Shown here piece after piece: positions 26,710-35,259 of a stretch of DNA of 64,000 bases. Position numbers and translations under genes: made by a program. This DNA comes from Pseudarthrobacter oxydans (lineage in GTDB: Bacteria; Actinomycetota; Actinomycetes; Actinomycetales; Micrococcaceae). The notes under the pieces were generated by a model that had not been told where the DNA came from, searched no databases, and saw only the letters and a program-made list of their open reading frames with translations. Each line of letters opens with the position of its first letter. The stretch's first letter is position 1. The stretch is from contig NZ_JABTYH010000018.1 in assembly GCF_013314975.1 (NCBI RefSeq), forward strand, positions 18,020 to 82,019, written 5' to 3'.

Positions 26710-28350
26710 GTGGCGGCTGAATCGCCGAGTGACCTGCGTGCGCCGCGCACCGCCGTCGTGGCAGATCCCGACGGCGGGCGGCTGGAATTTTACGCCCGGA
26801 CGTTGCGGGACGCCGGCTACAGCGTCCTGTGCGCGGGGAACGCTGACGAACTCACCGCTGCAGTGGATTCAGGCCAGCCCTCCGTGGTGGTTGTCGACGC
26901 CTCGCTCTCCGCCGTGGAAACGGCCGCGCCGGTCCTGGTGGTGGTGGACCTGTACAATCCGGCTGAGCTCGCAGCCATGAGTCCCGCCGGCATCCACGAC
27001 TGCATCGCCAAGCCGCCGCCGCCCCGGGAACTGGTCCACCGGGCCACCGCACTGATCGACCAGGTGGCACGCCGCAAGGCCGCACGGCAGGAAACCGAAG
27101 CCCTCCGCGAACAGCTCCGGGAAGTATCCGCCGCTGTCCGGGCAACAAACGATCCGGAGGAAATAGCCCGCCTCGTGGTGGCCGGCTTCGGCCGGACGTT
27201 CAAGGCCGACCACGTCTGGCTGGCCACCTTCGAGGACAGCCGGGTTCCCCGCATCCAGGCCGCATGGAACAGGCCGGGGCTGGAACCCCTCCCGGAACAG
27301 GCGCTTCCGGATGAACAGTACTCGCGGCAGACGGCGGACCGGCTGTGGGCCGGCGCCGAGACAATGTCCACCGCCGGGACGGAGGAGCCTGCGGCGGGAG
27401 ACGCCCCTGCACCGGGGATCGCCAACGCGGTCTCCTCGCTGGCGGTGCCCATGGGCGAGGGAAGCTCATCGCTGGGCATCATCTGGATCGCGATGCTTGA
27501 CGGGCCGCGGACATGGTCCGGCACCGAGCTCGGGCTCTTGCAGCACGTGGCCGGCAATGCGGCGCACGGACTCATCCAGAGCCACCTGATCAGCAGCCAG
27601 CAGCAGGTGGTGAAGCAGCTGCAGCAGCTCGATAAGGCCAAAACCGACTTCCTGGCCACGGTGAACCATGAGCTGCGGACGCCGCTGACGTCCATCATGG
27701 CGTACCTGGACATGATCCAGGAGAGCACCGAACAGCCTGTCTCCCCCGAGGTCCACCAGATGCTGGACATCGTGGTCCGGAACACGGAGCGGCTCCGGAT
27801 CCTGATCGAGGACATGCTGAGCGTCTCCCGCAATGGCCTTGACGACAGCCTGATGCACCTCACTCCCGTACGGCTGGGACACACCCTGGACCTGGTCGCG
27901 GCGGCACTTCGGCCCCTGGCCACGCAGCAAAACGTCACCATCGCCGTGGACCCGGTCCCGGAGGATCCGGAGATCCTCGCCGATGAGGTGCAGCTGCAGC
28001 AGGTCTTCACCAACCTGGTTTCCAACGCCATCAAGTTCACCCCGAGCGGTGGGCGGATTGAGGTGGGCAGCGAGTCGCACGCGGCCTCGGACGGCTCCCG
28101 CTGGGCCACCGTCAGCGTCGCGGACACCGGCATCGGCATTTCGAGCGACGAGATCGACCACGTCTTCACGCGGTTCTACCGGGCCTCCAACGCCATGACC
28201 GGAGCCATTCCCGGGACCGGCCTGGGGCTGGCGATCACCAAGGACATCGTGTCCCGCCACGGCGGCCGGATCGACGTGTCGTCCACCCTGGGCAGCGGCA
28301 CCACCGTCACCGTCAGCCTGCCCCTTGATACCCGCAGCCAGGAAAACTGA
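26710..28350 (+). CDS. Sensor histidine kinase with N-terminal receiver-like domain and GAF domain
   Basis: A 546-residue soluble kinase. Residues 12-118 form a receiver-like domain with an acidic pair at Asp19/Asp21, Asp63 at the phosphoacceptor place and Lys101, although the sequence between strands is unusual. A GAF domain covers about 145-285. HisKA follows with His320 in NHELRTPL. The ATPase domain has NLVSNAIKF, DTGIG and GTGLGL. No membrane helix is present, so it senses something in the cytoplasm. GTG 26710 sits after AGGGAAGGGGG. The next gene, 18 bp on, is a GGDEF-EAL protein, pointing to a c-di-GMP-linked output. Confidence 0.88.
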   Translation: MAAESPSDLRAPRTAVVADPDGGRLEFYARTLRDAGYSVLCAGNADELTAAVDSGQPSVVVVDASLSAVETAAPVLVVVDLYNPAELAAMSPAGIHDCIAKPPPPRELVHRATALIDQVARRKAARQETEALREQLREVSAAVRATNDPEEIARLVVAGFGRTFKADHVWLATFEDSRVPRIQAAWNRPGLEPLPEQALPDEQYSRQTADRLWAGAETMSTAGTEEPAAGDAPAPGIANAVSSLAVPMGEGSSSLGIIWIAMLDGPRTWSGTELGLLQHVAGNAAHGLIQSHLISSQQQVVKQLQQLDKAKTDFLATVNHELRTPLTSIMAYLDMIQESTEQPVSPEVHQMLDIVVRNTERLRILIEDMLSVSRNGLDDSLMHLTPVRLGHTLDLVAAALRPLATQQNVTIAVDPVPEDPEILADEVQLQQVFTNLVSNAIKFTPSGGRIEVGSESHAASDGSRWATVSVADTGIGISSDEIDHVFTRFYRASNAMTGAIPGTGLGLAITKDIVSRHGGRIDVSSTLGSGTTVTVSLPLDTRSQEN

Positions 28351-28368
28351 GCACAATGCAGGAACACG

Positions 28369-29916
28369 ATGTTTGCGGATAACGACCCGCGGCTCTCCCA
28401 GCTGCTGGAAGGCATTGTGCGGCTGGCGTCCGGCGACCTCACCTCCCGGATCGAGGTGTCCCCTGCGCGCGACGAGCTCGACGCGATCATCATGGGCACC
28501 AACCTGCTGGCCGAGGACCTGCAGATCATCTATGAGGAGCTCGAGCAGCGCGTGCAGGTGCGCACCCAGCTCCTCCACGAGGCCCACCTGGAAATGCAGA
28601 AGATGGCCATGCAGGACCCGCTCACGGGCCTGGCAAACCGTTCCGCCCTGATCGACGCACTCAAGGATGCGCTGGAGGCGGACGCCGCGTCCCCTTCCGG
28701 GGAGGGCCCGGCCCTCCTGCTGATGGACCTGGACGCCTTCAAGTCCATCAACGACAGCCTGGGCCACACCGCCGGCGACCACGTCCTGGTGACCGTGGGC
28801 GAAAGGATCCGCAGCGCGGTCCGTGAGTCCGACGTCGTTGCCCGCCTGGGCGGTGACGAGTTCGCCATCGTCCTGCCCGCGGCGTCCCCGGACCAGGCAG
28901 GCATCGTGGGGCACCGCATCCTGGCGGCCCTGGGCCAGCCGGTGGAGCTGCCCGGCCGCAGCGTGCGCTGCGGTGCGAGCATCGGACTCAGCGCCGGCGG
29001 CGCCGGCAAGACCCCGGAGGACATGCTGATGGAGGCCGACGTCGCCATGTACGCCTCCAAGGCTGAAGGCCAGAACCGGCTGCACCGCTTTGAACCCGGG
29101 CTCCTGCTGGTCCGCAGGCTCCGCAGCCAGCTGGTGGAGGACCTGCGTGCCACCCTCAAGGACGGCGGCCTCACGCTCTACTACCAGCCCGTGGTGGAGC
29201 TGGCCACCGGGCGGATCGAAGGCGTGGAGGCCCTGGTCCGCTGGAACCACCCGACACGCGGCTTCATCATGCCCGACGAGTTCATTCCCCTCGCCGAAGA
29301 GGCCGGGCTGATCTCCGAGCTGGGACTGTGGGTGCTCCGGGCCGCGGTGCACCAGCTCCGCGAATGGATCAACGCGTCCCTGGTGGACAGCCGGTTCTCC
29401 GTCCGGATCAATATCTCGGCCACAGACCTGCAGAGCCTGCAGTTCATCGAGGACGTCAGGAACGTCCTGAAGGAAACCGGCGTCAGGCCCGAACAGGTGG
29501 TCCTGGAGCTGACGGAAGTGGCAATCGTCAAAGGGAACGAGCTGGACCGCTACTCGCTGGGCGGGCTGCGGGGCCTGGGCGTCGGCATCGAGATCGACGA
29601 TTTCGGCACCGGGTACTCGTCCATCAGTTATTTGCGCCGGCTGCCGGTGGACCGGGTCAAAGTAGACCGGTCCCTCATCACCGGCCTGGGAAGCGACCCC
29701 ACCCAGCCGGCACTGGTGTCAGCGGTCCTGCAGCTCATCAGGGCCTGTGGGCTGGAAGCCGTGTGGGAAGGTGTGGAAACGGCAGAGCAGGCCGAGTTGC
29801 TGCGCGGCCTGGGCTGCCTCAGCGCCCAGGGCTATTTCTTCAGCAGGCCGGTCCCGCCTGAACAAATTCCGGCATTATTGGCGGGCCAGGCGGAAAGCGC
29901 AGCCCGGCAAGGGTAA
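28369..29916 (+). CDS. Bifunctional GGDEF-EAL c-di-GMP protein
   Basis: A 515-residue soluble protein. A HAMP-like helical segment (about 8-75) leads to a GGDEF domain with an intact GGDEF at 161-165 and an inhibitory I-site RESD at 152-155 correctly spaced before it. The EAL domain follows, with EAL at 287-289 and DDFGTGYSS near 408. Both halves keep key residues, so it could make (diguanylate cyclase) and break (phosphodiesterase) c-di-GMP. The upstream kinase, 18 bp away, probably controls it. Confidence 0.93.
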   Translation: MFADNDPRLSQLLEGIVRLASGDLTSRIEVSPARDELDAIIMGTNLLAEDLQIIYEELEQRVQVRTQLLHEAHLEMQKMAMQDPLTGLANRSALIDALKDALEADAASPSGEGPALLLMDLDAFKSINDSLGHTAGDHVLVTVGERIRSAVRESDVVARLGGDEFAIVLPAASPDQAGIVGHRILAALGQPVELPGRSVRCGASIGLSAGGAGKTPEDMLMEADVAMYASKAEGQNRLHRFEPGLLLVRRLRSQLVEDLRATLKDGGLTLYYQPVVELATGRIEGVEALVRWNHPTRGFIMPDEFIPLAEEAGLISELGLWVLRAAVHQLREWINASLVDSRFSVRINISATDLQSLQFIEDVRNVLKETGVRPEQVVLELTEVAIVKGNELDRYSLGGLRGLGVGIEIDDFGTGYSSISYLRRLPVDRVKVDRSLITGLGSDPTQPALVSAVLQLIRACGLEAVWEGVETAEQAELLRGLGCLSAQGYFFSRPVPPEQIPALLAGQAESAARQG

Positions 29917-30082
29917 AGTACTGCGCTTTTGTTTCCCGCGATATACGATCATCGTGCGGTGTCTGGGTTTTCGTCGCCGCGAAAATCAGGTTTCAGCATG
30001 GACACCGAATTTTAAAGGCGTTTGGAAATTGAACAACATCGGGGCCAATGGGTCATTACTTCGTCAACTGGGGGCGTAGCTA

Positions 30083-31144
30083 ATGTCGGTTCGAATACAG
30101 GCATGGGGAATTATTGCCGCTGTGCTGGCGGATACTGATCCGTCCGGAGCGGCTGTCCGGCAGCGGTTGAGCAACAGCCTGGATGAGAATCCGGGAGTGC
30201 CGGAACGGGCGCTGCTCGAATATCTCCTCGATACGCGGCGCAGCGATGCCAACACCGCGGAAACGCTGGAGAGCGCGCGGGAAATGCGGCTCACCCCCGC
30301 GGTCCCGCCGAAAGTGGCGGAGCAAATCGACGCGATCCGCAGCATGTCACGCATCAGCGCGCTGCTCGAAAGCCAGATGCTGATGACCGCCTTCCAGCCC
30401 ATCTACGGGCTGGAGGAAAAGAGCGTGGTGGGAGTCGAGGCATTATCCCGGTTCGTCAGCGATGACGGTGCCGCCGCGGAACTGTGGTTTGCCGAGGCCG
30501 CCGCCGTCGGCCTGGGCGCGAACCTGGAATTCGCCGCGCTGGGATCCGCTGCCGCTGCGGCGAAGTCGCTTCCCGGGAACCTGTTCGTATCCCTTAACAT
30601 TTCGCCCGCTTCCTGTCTGGATCCCCGGCTGCCTGAATTGTTTGACCACATCGATCTCCCCATCAACCGTGTGGTGCTCGAAATGACGGAGACCGTCAAG
30701 GACGAGGAATACCCGCAGTTCATTTCCGCCATCAATCCGCTGCGTGACAGGGGACTGAGGATCGCCGTGGACGACACCCATTCAGGGGCGGGGGCGCTGA
30801 GCCGGATGGTGCACCTGCGGCCGGACTTCCTGAAGCTGGGCCGGAATGTCATTGGCGATGTGGACAAGGACGGCATCCAGCGTGCCCTGGCCGCCTGCCT
30901 GGTGGATTTCGCGGAACAGATCGGCACCACGCTTGTGGCTGAGGGGGTGGAGACCGTGGGGGAACTCAAGGTCCTCACCGAACTCGGAATCAGCGCCGGG
31001 CAGGGCTACCTGCTGGGCCGGCCCTCTGTCCGGCCCAAGGACTGGGCCAGCTGGAACGGCCGCCTGGACCTGGACGGGCTCAACCGCCACTTTGCCGGAC
31101 GCGAGCAGGCCGGGGAGGCTTCGGTCGCCAGCGAACAGCACTGA
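30083..31144 (+). CDS. EAL domain c-di-GMP phosphodiesterase-like protein
   Basis: A 353-residue protein. Residues 1-85 are helical without a recognised domain; an EAL domain covers about 95-335. Glu119 of the EAL motif, the NISPAS Asn, LEMTE, the Asp pair in VDDTHSGAG, the Lys in FLKLGR and the late VAEGVET Glu are all present, so activity is possible. The loop usually reading DFGTGYS is changed to DTHSGAG, which may alter control or dimerisation. It follows the GGDEF-EAL gene after 166 bp. I saw no c-di-GMP riboswitch in that gap. Confidence 0.88.
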   Translation: MSVRIQAWGIIAAVLADTDPSGAAVRQRLSNSLDENPGVPERALLEYLLDTRRSDANTAETLESAREMRLTPAVPPKVAEQIDAIRSMSRISALLESQMLMTAFQPIYGLEEKSVVGVEALSRFVSDDGAAAELWFAEAAAVGLGANLEFAALGSAAAAAKSLPGNLFVSLNISPASCLDPRLPELFDHIDLPINRVVLEMTETVKDEEYPQFISAINPLRDRGLRIAVDDTHSGAGALSRMVHLRPDFLKLGRNVIGDVDKDGIQRALAACLVDFAEQIGTTLVAEGVETVGELKVLTELGISAGQGYLLGRPSVRPKDWASWNGRLDLDGLNRHFAGREQAGEASVASEQH

Positions 31145-31205
31145 CCCGGCCGGCGGCGGCGCAGGGGCCCTCGGGACGGCGTCCGGAGGGCCCCTGCCGC
31201 GGGTG

Positions 31206-31427
31206 CTATTCGCTGTGGCCCTGGTCGCCGCTCATCTGGTCTTCCGCAGGCGGAGTCTCGCCCGGAGGCACTCCCCCGCCCGGTTCCAGCCCCGTGATGT
31301 TGCCTTCAGCGGGATCAGGATTCGACGAGTCGGCAGAGTCCTTCCCGCCTTGCCCGGTGCCGCCCGGCGGGGTCTTGCCCGGCTGGTCCGGGTTAGCGGG
31401 ATCGTTTTCGGGATGGTAGCTGCTCAT
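31206..31427 (-). CDS. DUF6480-like small protein
   Basis: A 73-residue polar protein. The segment NITGLEPGGGVPPGETPPAE is the signature I know from DUF6480 proteins of actinobacteria. Others of the family often have a C-terminal membrane helix, which is missing here. The N-terminal half is disordered (Pro/Gly/Asp/Asn). No function is known. It is divergent from the acidic protein gene at 31568, sharing the palindromic promoter region. Confidence 0.7.
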   Translation of the reverse strand: MSSYHPENDPANPDQPGKTPPGGTGQGGKDSADSSNPDPAEGNITGLEPGGGVPPGETPPAEDQMSGDQGHSE

Positions 31428-31484
31428 GGTGCTTGCGTCCTTCCTGCCGGGCCGCGGTTCCTTGCCCCGGCTCTGGACTAATTG

Positions 31485-31500
31485 TAAGCATGCTGATAAT
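31485..31500 (+). promoter_or_regulatory. Palindrome TAAGCATGCTGATAAT
   Basis: This matches the 7760 site (TAAGCATGCTTATTAT) at 14 of 16 positions and likewise ends in a -10-like box (GATAAT). It lies between two divergent small-protein genes, 68 bases before the ATG at 31568. Confidence 0.5.
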
Positions 31501-31567
31501 TCTGGAGGGGTAATGCTCCGGGCATCCGCTGGGGTGCCCGGCACGCAAGGTCGGAAGGAGCAGTCAC

Positions 31568-32017
31568 ATGGGTATCGGCGACAGCATCGGCAAGGCAGCA
31601 GAGAACGCCATAGAGGATCTGGCAGGGACATCAAAGCCCACTGAGACAGCGCATGTTCCCGAGCCCACGGACCCGAACGATGACGTGGAGGTCCACTCCT
31701 CCATCAGCGAAGGCTCCAACGCCCTGGAGGCGGAGAAGCAAAAGGTCCCGGGGCCCAATGCCGGAGCGGCTCCGGCCCCGGCCTCGGAATCCCCCTTTGG
31801 CGGGGACCTGGAGCCGGATGAGTCGGACGACGACGGCGGGCCGGCTGGCAGTGCGTCCGCACCGGCGGATGAAGCGGCTGCACCGGCGGGCGGATCGCCT
31901 GCGTCCCAACGCGCCGTCCCCGGGCCGGGCGGCCTTCCGGAGCCCAACCCGGACGAGCTGCGGGCCGACCCTTCAGAAGGCGACCAGGACCCGTCCACCA
32001 GCACTGGCCGCGGCTAG
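31568..32017 (+). CDS. Acidic hypothetical protein with CsbD-like N-terminus
   Basis: A 149-residue protein. The first 20 residues (MGIGDSIGKAAENAIEDLAG) form an amphipathic helix reminiscent of CsbD stress proteins. The remaining 130 are an acidic, Pro/Ala/Ser-rich disordered tail. GGAAGGAGC precedes the ATG, a strong ribosome site. The CsbD link is weak and rests on the start only. The stress guess is supported by the shared palindromic promoter and by similar acidic proteins beside stress-type genes at 20 kb. Confidence 0.65.
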   Translation: MGIGDSIGKAAENAIEDLAGTSKPTETAHVPEPTDPNDDVEVHSSISEGSNALEAEKQKVPGPNAGAAPAPASESPFGGDLEPDESDDDGGPAGSASAPADEAAAPAGGSPASQRAVPGPGGLPEPNPDELRADPSEGDQDPSTSTGRG

Positions 32018-32111
32018 CAGCACAGTCCGGCGGGTAGCGGCACGGCCCGCGGCCGGCCCGAGGCCAGCGGGGGTCCGGGGCAATGCTGCCCGGACAGGGC
32101 TGCCGGCGCAG

Positions 32112-32915
32112 TCAGCCGTGCGGCCATTCCCCGCGTTCACGCAGCACTTCCCGGAGCAGGTCCGCGCGGTCCGTGACCAGTCCGTCCACGCCCAGCTCCA
32201 GGAGCCGGCGCATCTCGTCCGGGTCGTTGATGGTCCAGGCATGCACCACGAGGCCCAGGGAGTGCGCGCGCCGGACAAAGCCCGGCGTCACCACGTGCAC
32301 CGGGCCATAGCCCACCGGCACCTGCAGGGCGTGGACTCCGCGAAGGTTCCAGCGCATGCTCCACCTGAAGACCGGCCCGGGAAGCAGGCGGCCCAGCACA
32401 GTGAACAAACCCACGGACACAACACCTGCCGAAGCCGCCACGGGCTGGCTCAGCAGCTTCAGCACCGCCCGCCGCCGGCGGTCCGAGAAGCTGGTCAGCA
32501 GTACCCTGTGGTGCACCTGGTGCTCTTCGATTGCGGCTGCGATGCTGCGGACCGAGTTCCAGTCCTTGACGTCCACGTTGAGCCGGACCCCGGGCAACTC
32601 CGCAAGCAGCTCGTCCCACCGCGGGATGGGCTCACGCCCGCCGATCCGCGCCTTGGCTACCTCATGGGCGGGGAGCTCGGACACCCGGCCGCTGCCGTCG
32701 GTGACCCGGTCCAGCGTTTCGTCGTGGAAGAGGAGCACCACGCCGTCGGCTGTGGTGTGGACGTCCGTCTCAAGGTAACGGTAGCCGAGGTCGACGGCGG
32801 CGCGGAACGCGGCCATGGAGTTTTCCAGGCCGTCCCGGGAAAAGCCGCGATGCGCCATCGCGATGGGTATCGGGGACCCGTCCGCGGCGGCATGGTCGAA
32901 GAACGGGAGCGTCAC
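32112..32915 (-). CDS. Glycerophosphodiester phosphodiesterase
   Basis: A 267-residue cytoplasmic GDPD, which hydrolyses glycerophosphodiesters to glycerol 3-phosphate and an alcohol. The family markers are present: MAHRGFS near residue 20, YLETDVH with the metal-binding Glu and Asp, LFHDETLDR and LNVDVKD. It ends with AWTINDPDEMRRLLELGVDGLVTDR. No signal peptide is visible. The 88-residue gene lies 45 bp upstream on the same strand. Confidence 0.92.
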   Translation of the reverse strand: MTLPFFDHAAADGSPIPIAMAHRGFSRDGLENSMAAFRAAVDLGYRYLETDVHTTADGVVLLFHDETLDRVTDGSGRVSELPAHEVAKARIGGREPIPRWDELLAELPGVRLNVDVKDWNSVRSIAAAIEEHQVHHRVLLTSFSDRRRRAVLKLLSQPVAASAGVVSVGLFTVLGRLLPGPVFRWSMRWNLRGVHALQVPVGYGPVHVVTPGFVRRAHSLGLVVHAWTINDPDEMRRLLELGVDGLVTDRADLLREVLRERGEWPHG

Positions 32916-32960
32916 ACTGCGAGCGTACTCCTGGAGCGCCGGCTGCCCGGCCAGGCAGCG

Positions 32961-33227
32961 TCAGTCCTCGTAGGCGGCTGCGTCTTCCTGGAGGACGATG
33001 TCCACACCGTCGCTGCAGTGCAGCAGCGTCCGGCCGCGGCCGCCGTCGAAATCGATCCACACCGCGGAGTGGTCGGCAGTGACTGCGTCGACCAGGCCGC
33101 CGGCCTCGAATCCCGGGGCGAGGAGCACGCGGACGCGGTCACCCGCAGCGAGTTTCTTCCAGTGCGGTGCGGGCGTTGCCTGGCGCGGCAGCGCGTCGGC
33201 GGTTCCAAGCTTCGTTTTTCTTGCCAT
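32961..33227 (-). CDS. Small hypothetical protein, SH3-like
   Basis: An 88-residue protein with a basic N-terminus (MARKTKLG) followed by alternating hydrophobic strands, LAAGDRVRVLLAPGF and SAVWIDFDGGRGRTLLHC. It looks like a small SH3-type or KOW-like beta barrel. It has no catalytic motif that I recognise. It is probably cotranscribed with the GDPD gene 45 bp downstream. Confidence 0.65.
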   Translation of the reverse strand: MARKTKLGTADALPRQATPAPHWKKLAAGDRVRVLLAPGFEAGGLVDAVTADHSAVWIDFDGGRGRTLLHCSDGVDIVLQEDAAAYED

Positions 33228-33257
33228 TGTTACCCCTTGAGCCTGTTACCCGGAGCC

Positions 33258-33285
33258 GGGATGGAGGGGTTGGGCCCTCCATCCC
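33258..33285 (-). terminator. Hairpin after the HAD hydrolase gene
   Basis: An 11-bp perfect stem (33258-33268 with 33275-33285) around a six-base loop, about 93 bases past the stop of the minus-strand HAD gene and before the ATG of the next one. No T run follows, so it may be a weak terminator or a leader hairpin. Confidence 0.45.
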
Positions 33286-33377
33286 CAAGGTTAGGGAGCG
33301 AAGGTGAACGCGAGGTGAGCGCCAGCTGTGAAAACGGCGCTGCGTCCGGCGGGCCGGGGAGGAAGTCCGGCCCGGAA

Positions 33378-34196
33378 TCAGGAAATCTGTACGCCCAGCG
33401 AGGCCAGCCGGGACTCCAGAACCTGGGCCACGCCGTCGTCGTCAAAATGGGGCGCCTGCTGCCCGGCCGCGCGGATCGCCTCCGGGTGCCCGCTGGCCAT
33501 GGCGTAGCCGTGCCCGGCCCAGCGGAGCATCTCGATGTCGTTGGGCATGTCCCCGAACGCCACCACGTCCTCGGCGCCGATGCCCAGGGCGGCGGCGTAT
33601 TCGGCGAGGGTGACGGCTTTGTTGACCCCGGGCAGGGCGAGCTCGAGCATCGACACCCCCGGCGAGGAATGCGTTGCAGAGGCAAGATGTTCGACGGCGG
33701 GGGCCACCTCGGCGAGGAAGTCGTCGGCCGTGCCTTCGCGGACGATGGCCAGGAACTTCACCACGGCGTCGTCCGCTGCCAGCGTTTCGGCCAGCGGCGC
33801 CGGCGTGAATTCGGAGAGCAGCTCACTGGAGCCGTTTTCGATGAAGCCGGGTTCGAGGTGGAACCCCCCGAGCGTTTCGGCGGCGAACAGCGCGGCGGGA
33901 CGCAGCCGTTTGATGACGCGGCGGACTTCCAGGACGGCGTCGAGGGTCAGCGTCCGGGCGGAAACGAGCTTGTCCGCCTCAAGGTCCCAGACGACGGCGC
34001 CGTTGGAGCAGATGACGGTGCCGGTGTGGCCGAGCTGGTCCTGCAGGGGGTGCAGCCAGCGCGGCGGGCGCCCGGTGACGAAAACGAGTTCGACGCCGGC
34101 GTCCCGGCAGGCGTGGAAGGCCCGGACGGTGCGGTCGCTGATTTTGCCATCGTGGCCGAGAATCGTTCCGTCTATATCGCTTGCTACCAACCGCAT
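33378..34196 (-). CDS. Cof-type HAD-IIB family phosphatase
   Basis: A 272-residue HAD hydrolase. SDIDGTIL carries the nucleophile and the acid/base Asp, VTGRP is motif II, and FGDMPNDIEML is motif IV, with a type IIB cap of about 100 residues between. Such enzymes dephosphorylate sugar phosphates, flavin mononucleotide or thiamine intermediates with little specificity, so the substrate is unknown. It is divergent from the AraC/GyrI gene. Confidence 0.9.
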   Translation of the reverse strand: MRLVASDIDGTILGHDGKISDRTVRAFHACRDAGVELVFVTGRPPRWLHPLQDQLGHTGTVICSNGAVVWDLEADKLVSARTLTLDAVLEVRRVIKRLRPAALFAAETLGGFHLEPGFIENGSSELLSEFTPAPLAETLAADDAVVKFLAIVREGTADDFLAEVAPAVEHLASATHSSPGVSMLELALPGVNKAVTLAEYAAALGIGAEDVVAFGDMPNDIEMLRWAGHGYAMASGHPEAIRAAGQQAPHFDDDGVAQVLESRLASLGVQIS

Positions 34197-34338
34197 CCTG
34201 CCAGTCTACGTTGAGGTATGGGCCGGAAAACCCGTGGGGACCGGTTTACTGCGCTCCGGGTGAACGCGATCGAATCGAACCGCAATAGTTGGGTGCGGGG
34301 TGGCACATGCGCGCAGGCTTGTAGGTGAAGGGGGAACC

Positions 34339-35205
34339 GTGATCTCGGCGCTCAACCAACTCGTCGATTACATCGACGGTCACCTCACCGAGGAGATCGC
34401 CGTTGATGACCTGGCGGTCAGCCTCGGCATGACCGAGTACCACCTCCGCCGCATGTTCTCATCACTGGCCGGCATGCCGCTCTCCGAGTACGTCCGAAGG
34501 CGCCGCATGACGGTGGCGGCAACGGAGGTCCTCGACGGCGGCGAGCTGCTGGCAATCGCTGTGCGGTATGGCTACGGCTCTACCGAAGCTTTCAGCCGGG
34601 CATTCCGGTCAGTTCACGGCGCCGGACCCGGCGACGTGCGCCGGGACGGCGGGCCCCTTCGCACGCAACCGCAGCTCAGGTTCCGCCTGACCGTAGAAGG
34701 GAACACCCCGATGGACACCCGCATCGCAGACCGGCCGGCATTCCGGCTCATCGGCCATCCGGCCCGTGTACCCCTTATCCACCACGGTCCAAACCCGCAC
34801 ATCCAGGCGCACATCGCCTCACTGCCGGCAGCAGAGCACGACCGGCTCAAAGCACTGGGCAACACCGACCCCAGGGGCCTGCTCCAGGTGAGCGCCGACG
34901 TCGACCCGGACTACACGGAGGGCAGCGAGCTCACGTACCTCCATGGCGTGGCCGTAACCCCAACGACGCCGGCGCCCGGGGATCTCGACGCGATCGAGGT
35001 CCCCGCGGGCACGTGGGCGGTCTTCCGCGCCGAAGGGGCGTACCCTGCGGTTCTGCAATCCACCTGGGCATCCACAGCCACCGACTGGTTCCCGTCGAAC
35101 CCGTGGCGGCTGCGCCCGGGCCCCTCGATGGTGGCAGTCCTGGATCGCAGCGCCGACTTCAGCACAGCAAGCTGCGAATTGTGGCTCCCGGTAGAACGTG
35201 CCTGA
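34339..35205 (+). CDS. AraC family regulator with GyrI-like ligand domain
   Basis: A 288-residue regulator. Two AraC helix-turn-helix motifs sit at the N-terminus (about 5-100: IAVDDLAVSLGMTEYHLRRMF, then ELLAIAVRYGYGSTEAFSRAF). A GyrI/Rob-type effector-binding domain fills about 120-285 and ends YELWLP-like (SCELWLPVERA). Relatives sense drugs or other lipophilic compounds. GTG 34339 is favoured because GAAGGGGGA precedes it; an upstream GTG at 34300 is possible. The target gene is not evident. Confidence 0.88.
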   Translation: MISALNQLVDYIDGHLTEEIAVDDLAVSLGMTEYHLRRMFSSLAGMPLSEYVRRRRMTVAATEVLDGGELLAIAVRYGYGSTEAFSRAFRSVHGAGPGDVRRDGGPLRTQPQLRFRLTVEGNTPMDTRIADRPAFRLIGHPARVPLIHHGPNPHIQAHIASLPAAEHDRLKALGNTDPRGLLQVSADVDPDYTEGSELTYLHGVAVTPTTPAPGDLDAIEVPAGTWAVFRAEGAYPAVLQSTWASTATDWFPSNPWRLRPGPSMVAVLDRSADFSTASCELWLPVERA

Positions 35206-35259
35206 CGGATCAGCCCCGCTCTCCGGAGGCGCTGGCCAGCCGGTACAGCCAGGCCCGGA

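Noticed and set aside
27466..29352. 628-codon minus-strand frame over the kinase and GGDEF-EAL genes
   Set aside because: It is a shadow of two well-supported plus-strand genes, with His/Gln/Gly-rich composition typical of antisense frames in GC-rich DNA.
29917..30082. Possible c-di-GMP riboswitch before the EAL gene
   Set aside because: The conserved GEMM core and tetraloop-type segments could not be found in the gap.
31653..34214. 853-codon plus-strand frame
   Set aside because: It spans several real minus-strand genes (GDPD, small protein, HAD) and shows no domain.
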